A program made the position numbers and the translations under genes. From Clostridium thermarum (lineage in GTDB: Bacteria > Bacillota > Clostridia > Clostridiales > Clostridiaceae): a stretch of DNA of 64,000 bases. The stretch spans positions 74,501-138,500 of the forward strand of contig NZ_CP040924.1 of NCBI RefSeq assembly GCF_006351925.1, given 5' to 3'. The notes under the pieces are model-generated. The model was given only the letters and a program-made list of their open reading frames with translations. It did no database searches and had not been told where the DNA came from. This document shows, piece by piece, positions 62,675 through 64,000 of this stretch. Every line of letters begins with the position of its first letter. Within the stretch, counting starts at the first letter, position 1.

Positions 62675-63871
62675 TTAGTCACCTTTTTCACGTATTTTCA
62701 AAGGCTGTTTTATAACACTTGGACGCTTTAGAATAACTTTCACATTTACATCAACAGGACAATCTTTAAAAACGTCATCCCAGTTTTCTATTGTTTTTTT
62801 CCAAAGCTTTGGATTTTTTATGCGCAGGTCCTCGCAAAACCCGAAAATATCGCTTTGGTATTGATTCTGAGCTTTTTTAATTGTGTCTTTAATCAGCGTT
62901 CCCACTGCTTTCCTCAGTTGGTTTTCCAGGTCAGTCCAATACTCCGGCGTTATTTCATAAACCTTAGCCTGGATTTCCGTCATATTGGCGATTATACTTG
63001 TATCAACAGTGTATTTAGGCTGATCTTCTTCCGCGGCAGTTTTTATCTTTGTCTTCACGGATAATACTTCAACTGTGGCTTTCTTTGAATCCCATACTGG
63101 ATCAGGTATTGTAAAAAAAAAGTTTTTAAGTTTTTCTTTTATAATCAGCAGTGCAAGGGTTTCATCACTGTCCAGCCAACCAATTAATTTGCCATCTTTT
63201 ATTATAGAACCGCCTTCAAAGCATAAATTGTTCACATCAAAAGTTCCATCTTCCCTACTGAGTTTGACGGTTCCTACAACATCATCCTGTCCGGGTTTTT
63301 CAATAGTCTGAATTAATTCAATTACAGTTTGGGTACGGACTCTGCCGGAATACTTGCTATTTTTCATTATATGAACCATATGATTAGCGGGTATCTTATC
63401 CATAGAACTGACTGACTTTAGTACTTCCTTTGCTTTCAGGTCCTTTGCAATGAGCAGGTAAGCCCTCCTCTTTGAATAAGAATATCTTTCAAAAAAATCA
63501 AGGTAGTCTACAATACCATCTCTCGCAAGCTCTTCTCCGATAATAATAATATTTACATCAGATAAAAATGGAATCTTGTCAATGTTTTTTGAGGTTTTTG
63601 ACAGAGCATCAGCTATAGTATTACCGGTTAAAGAGATTGTAGTCACGGGCTTTATAGGCGAAGAACCGCCTGAAGACTCTCCCGTCTTCATTTGTGAACT
63701 ATTAACAATTTGCAGTGTAAGTTCAATATTGTAATCATCTGCCTTATCTATACCAATTGCAGAAATAATTGCAAATTCTGCCAAATCACGATTGCTCCAG
63801 CAACCGGCGAGGGTAAAGCTGCAAAACAAAACAAGAGATAAAATGGTTAATTTTTTGTAATGCTGAAGCAT
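62675..63871 (-). CDS. Ger(x)C-family germination lipoprotein
   Basis: 398 residues. It has a signal peptide with lipobox LAGC (Cys24), then WSNRDLAEFAIISAIGIDK, the hallmark GerAC start. The three-domain GerAC fold follows, with KAEV-like segments and RLSREDGTF. It sits on the spore inner membrane as the C subunit. AGGAGTA lies before the ATG. Confidence 0.9.
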   Translation of the reverse strand: MLQHYKKLTILSLVLFCSFTLAGCWSNRDLAEFAIISAIGIDKADDYNIELTLQIVNSSQMKTGESSGGSSPIKPVTTISLTGNTIADALSKTSKNIDKIPFLSDVNIIIIGEELARDGIVDYLDFFERYSYSKRRAYLLIAKDLKAKEVLKSVSSMDKIPANHMVHIMKNSKYSGRVRTQTVIELIQTIEKPGQDDVVGTVKLSREDGTFDVNNLCFEGGSIIKDGKLIGWLDSDETLALLIIKEKLKNFFFTIPDPVWDSKKATVEVLSVKTKIKTAAEEDQPKYTVDTSIIANMTEIQAKVYEITPEYWTDLENQLRKAVGTLIKDTIKKAQNQYQSDIFGFCEDLRIKNPKLWKKTIENWDDVFKDCPVDVNVKVILKRPSVIKQPLKIREKGD

Positions 63872-63874
63872 AGA

Positions 63875-64000
63875 TTACTCCTCTTTCTTATTAATATTAG
63901 CTTTTGTCTTGAATTTAGTGTTTTTATTCTTTTCCCAGGTGAGAAGTTTGGGTCTTGTTAGCATTGCCCATATAGGAATCCGTATTAAACTATCTTTCAA
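63875..64000 (-). CDS. GerAA-type germinant-receptor subunit, C-terminal fragment
   Basis: The last 41 codons are in the window: LKDSLIRIPIWAMLTRPKLL, then a Lys/Asn-rich tail and a stop. This matches the end of GerAA proteins (LKD-x-L-IR-P-x-W-M-RP). The gene continues past the right edge. It ends three bases before the GerAC start, confirming a single operon in the order AA-AC-small-AB. Confidence 0.85.
   Translation of the reverse strand: MKDSLIRIPIWAMLTRPKLLTWEKNKNTKFKTKANINKKEE

Overview
The window is low-GC DNA from an anaerobic, endospore-forming member of the Clostridia. The evidence is AT-rich intergenic DNA, strong AGGAGG-type ribosome sites, a four-subunit pyruvate:ferredoxin oxidoreductase, bofA, a gerA-type germination operon and CWB2 cell-wall repeats. 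I cannot name the species from sequence alone.

Layout. 1-3.5 kb: the end of icd, a UbiB-family kinase and a carboxyltransferase. 3.5-9.3 kb: tRNA-Arg(CCT), then a purine block made of a guanine-type riboswitch, xpt and a four-gene nucleoside ABC transporter, apparently in one transcript. 9.3-10.1 kb: a scar in which an internally deleted flavodoxin-like gene lies between 30-bp inverted repeats. 10.1-19 kb: a Gfo/Idh/MocA dehydrogenase, a NAGPA-type protein, tadA, glgB, a divergent zinc/manganese ABC transporter with a Zur-like operator, a chemoreceptor and tRNA-Ser(CGA).

19.3-39.8 kb is the main accessory region, a beta-mannan (galacto-/acetyl-glucomannan) utilisation locus. A LacI regulator and a Cache chemoreceptor are followed by an ABC sugar importer and cytoplasmic enzymes: two GH130 phosphorylases, CE7 and Axe2-like acetylesterases, a cellobiose 2-epimerase-type enzyme, GH113 and a GH36 alpha-galactosidase. 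The last gene encodes a secreted 1619-residue GH26 mannanase with binding modules and three CWB2 repeats. Predicted flow: the cell-wall-attached GH26 cuts mannan, oligomers are imported, acetyl and galactosyl groups are removed, GH113 and GH130 shorten the chains, and epimerase plus mannosylglucose phosphorylase finish as mannose-1-phosphate and glucose. The two main promoters share a TTGAAAACGT box.

39.8-47 kb: an EAL-domain gene remnant, an intracellular GH20 protein, a CNNM/CorC protein, an iron-sulfur protein and a PocR-PAS-GGDEF-EAL signalling protein. 47-53 kb: tRNA-Ser(GGA), a large SRP RNA, then dnaX-ybaB-recR-yaaL-bofA; between recR and yaaL lie a decayed transposase and two accessory genes. 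53-57.3 kb: porGDAB and a Uma2 protein. 57.4-61.4 kb: MoxR, DUF58 and membrane-protein genes plus a small membrane protein. 61.4-64 kb: a germinant-receptor operon in the order AA(partial)-AC-small-AB, running off the right edge.

Starts were moved inward from the longest open frame wherever a ribosome site clearly supported a later codon. All functions are inferred from reading the sequence; no search was run.
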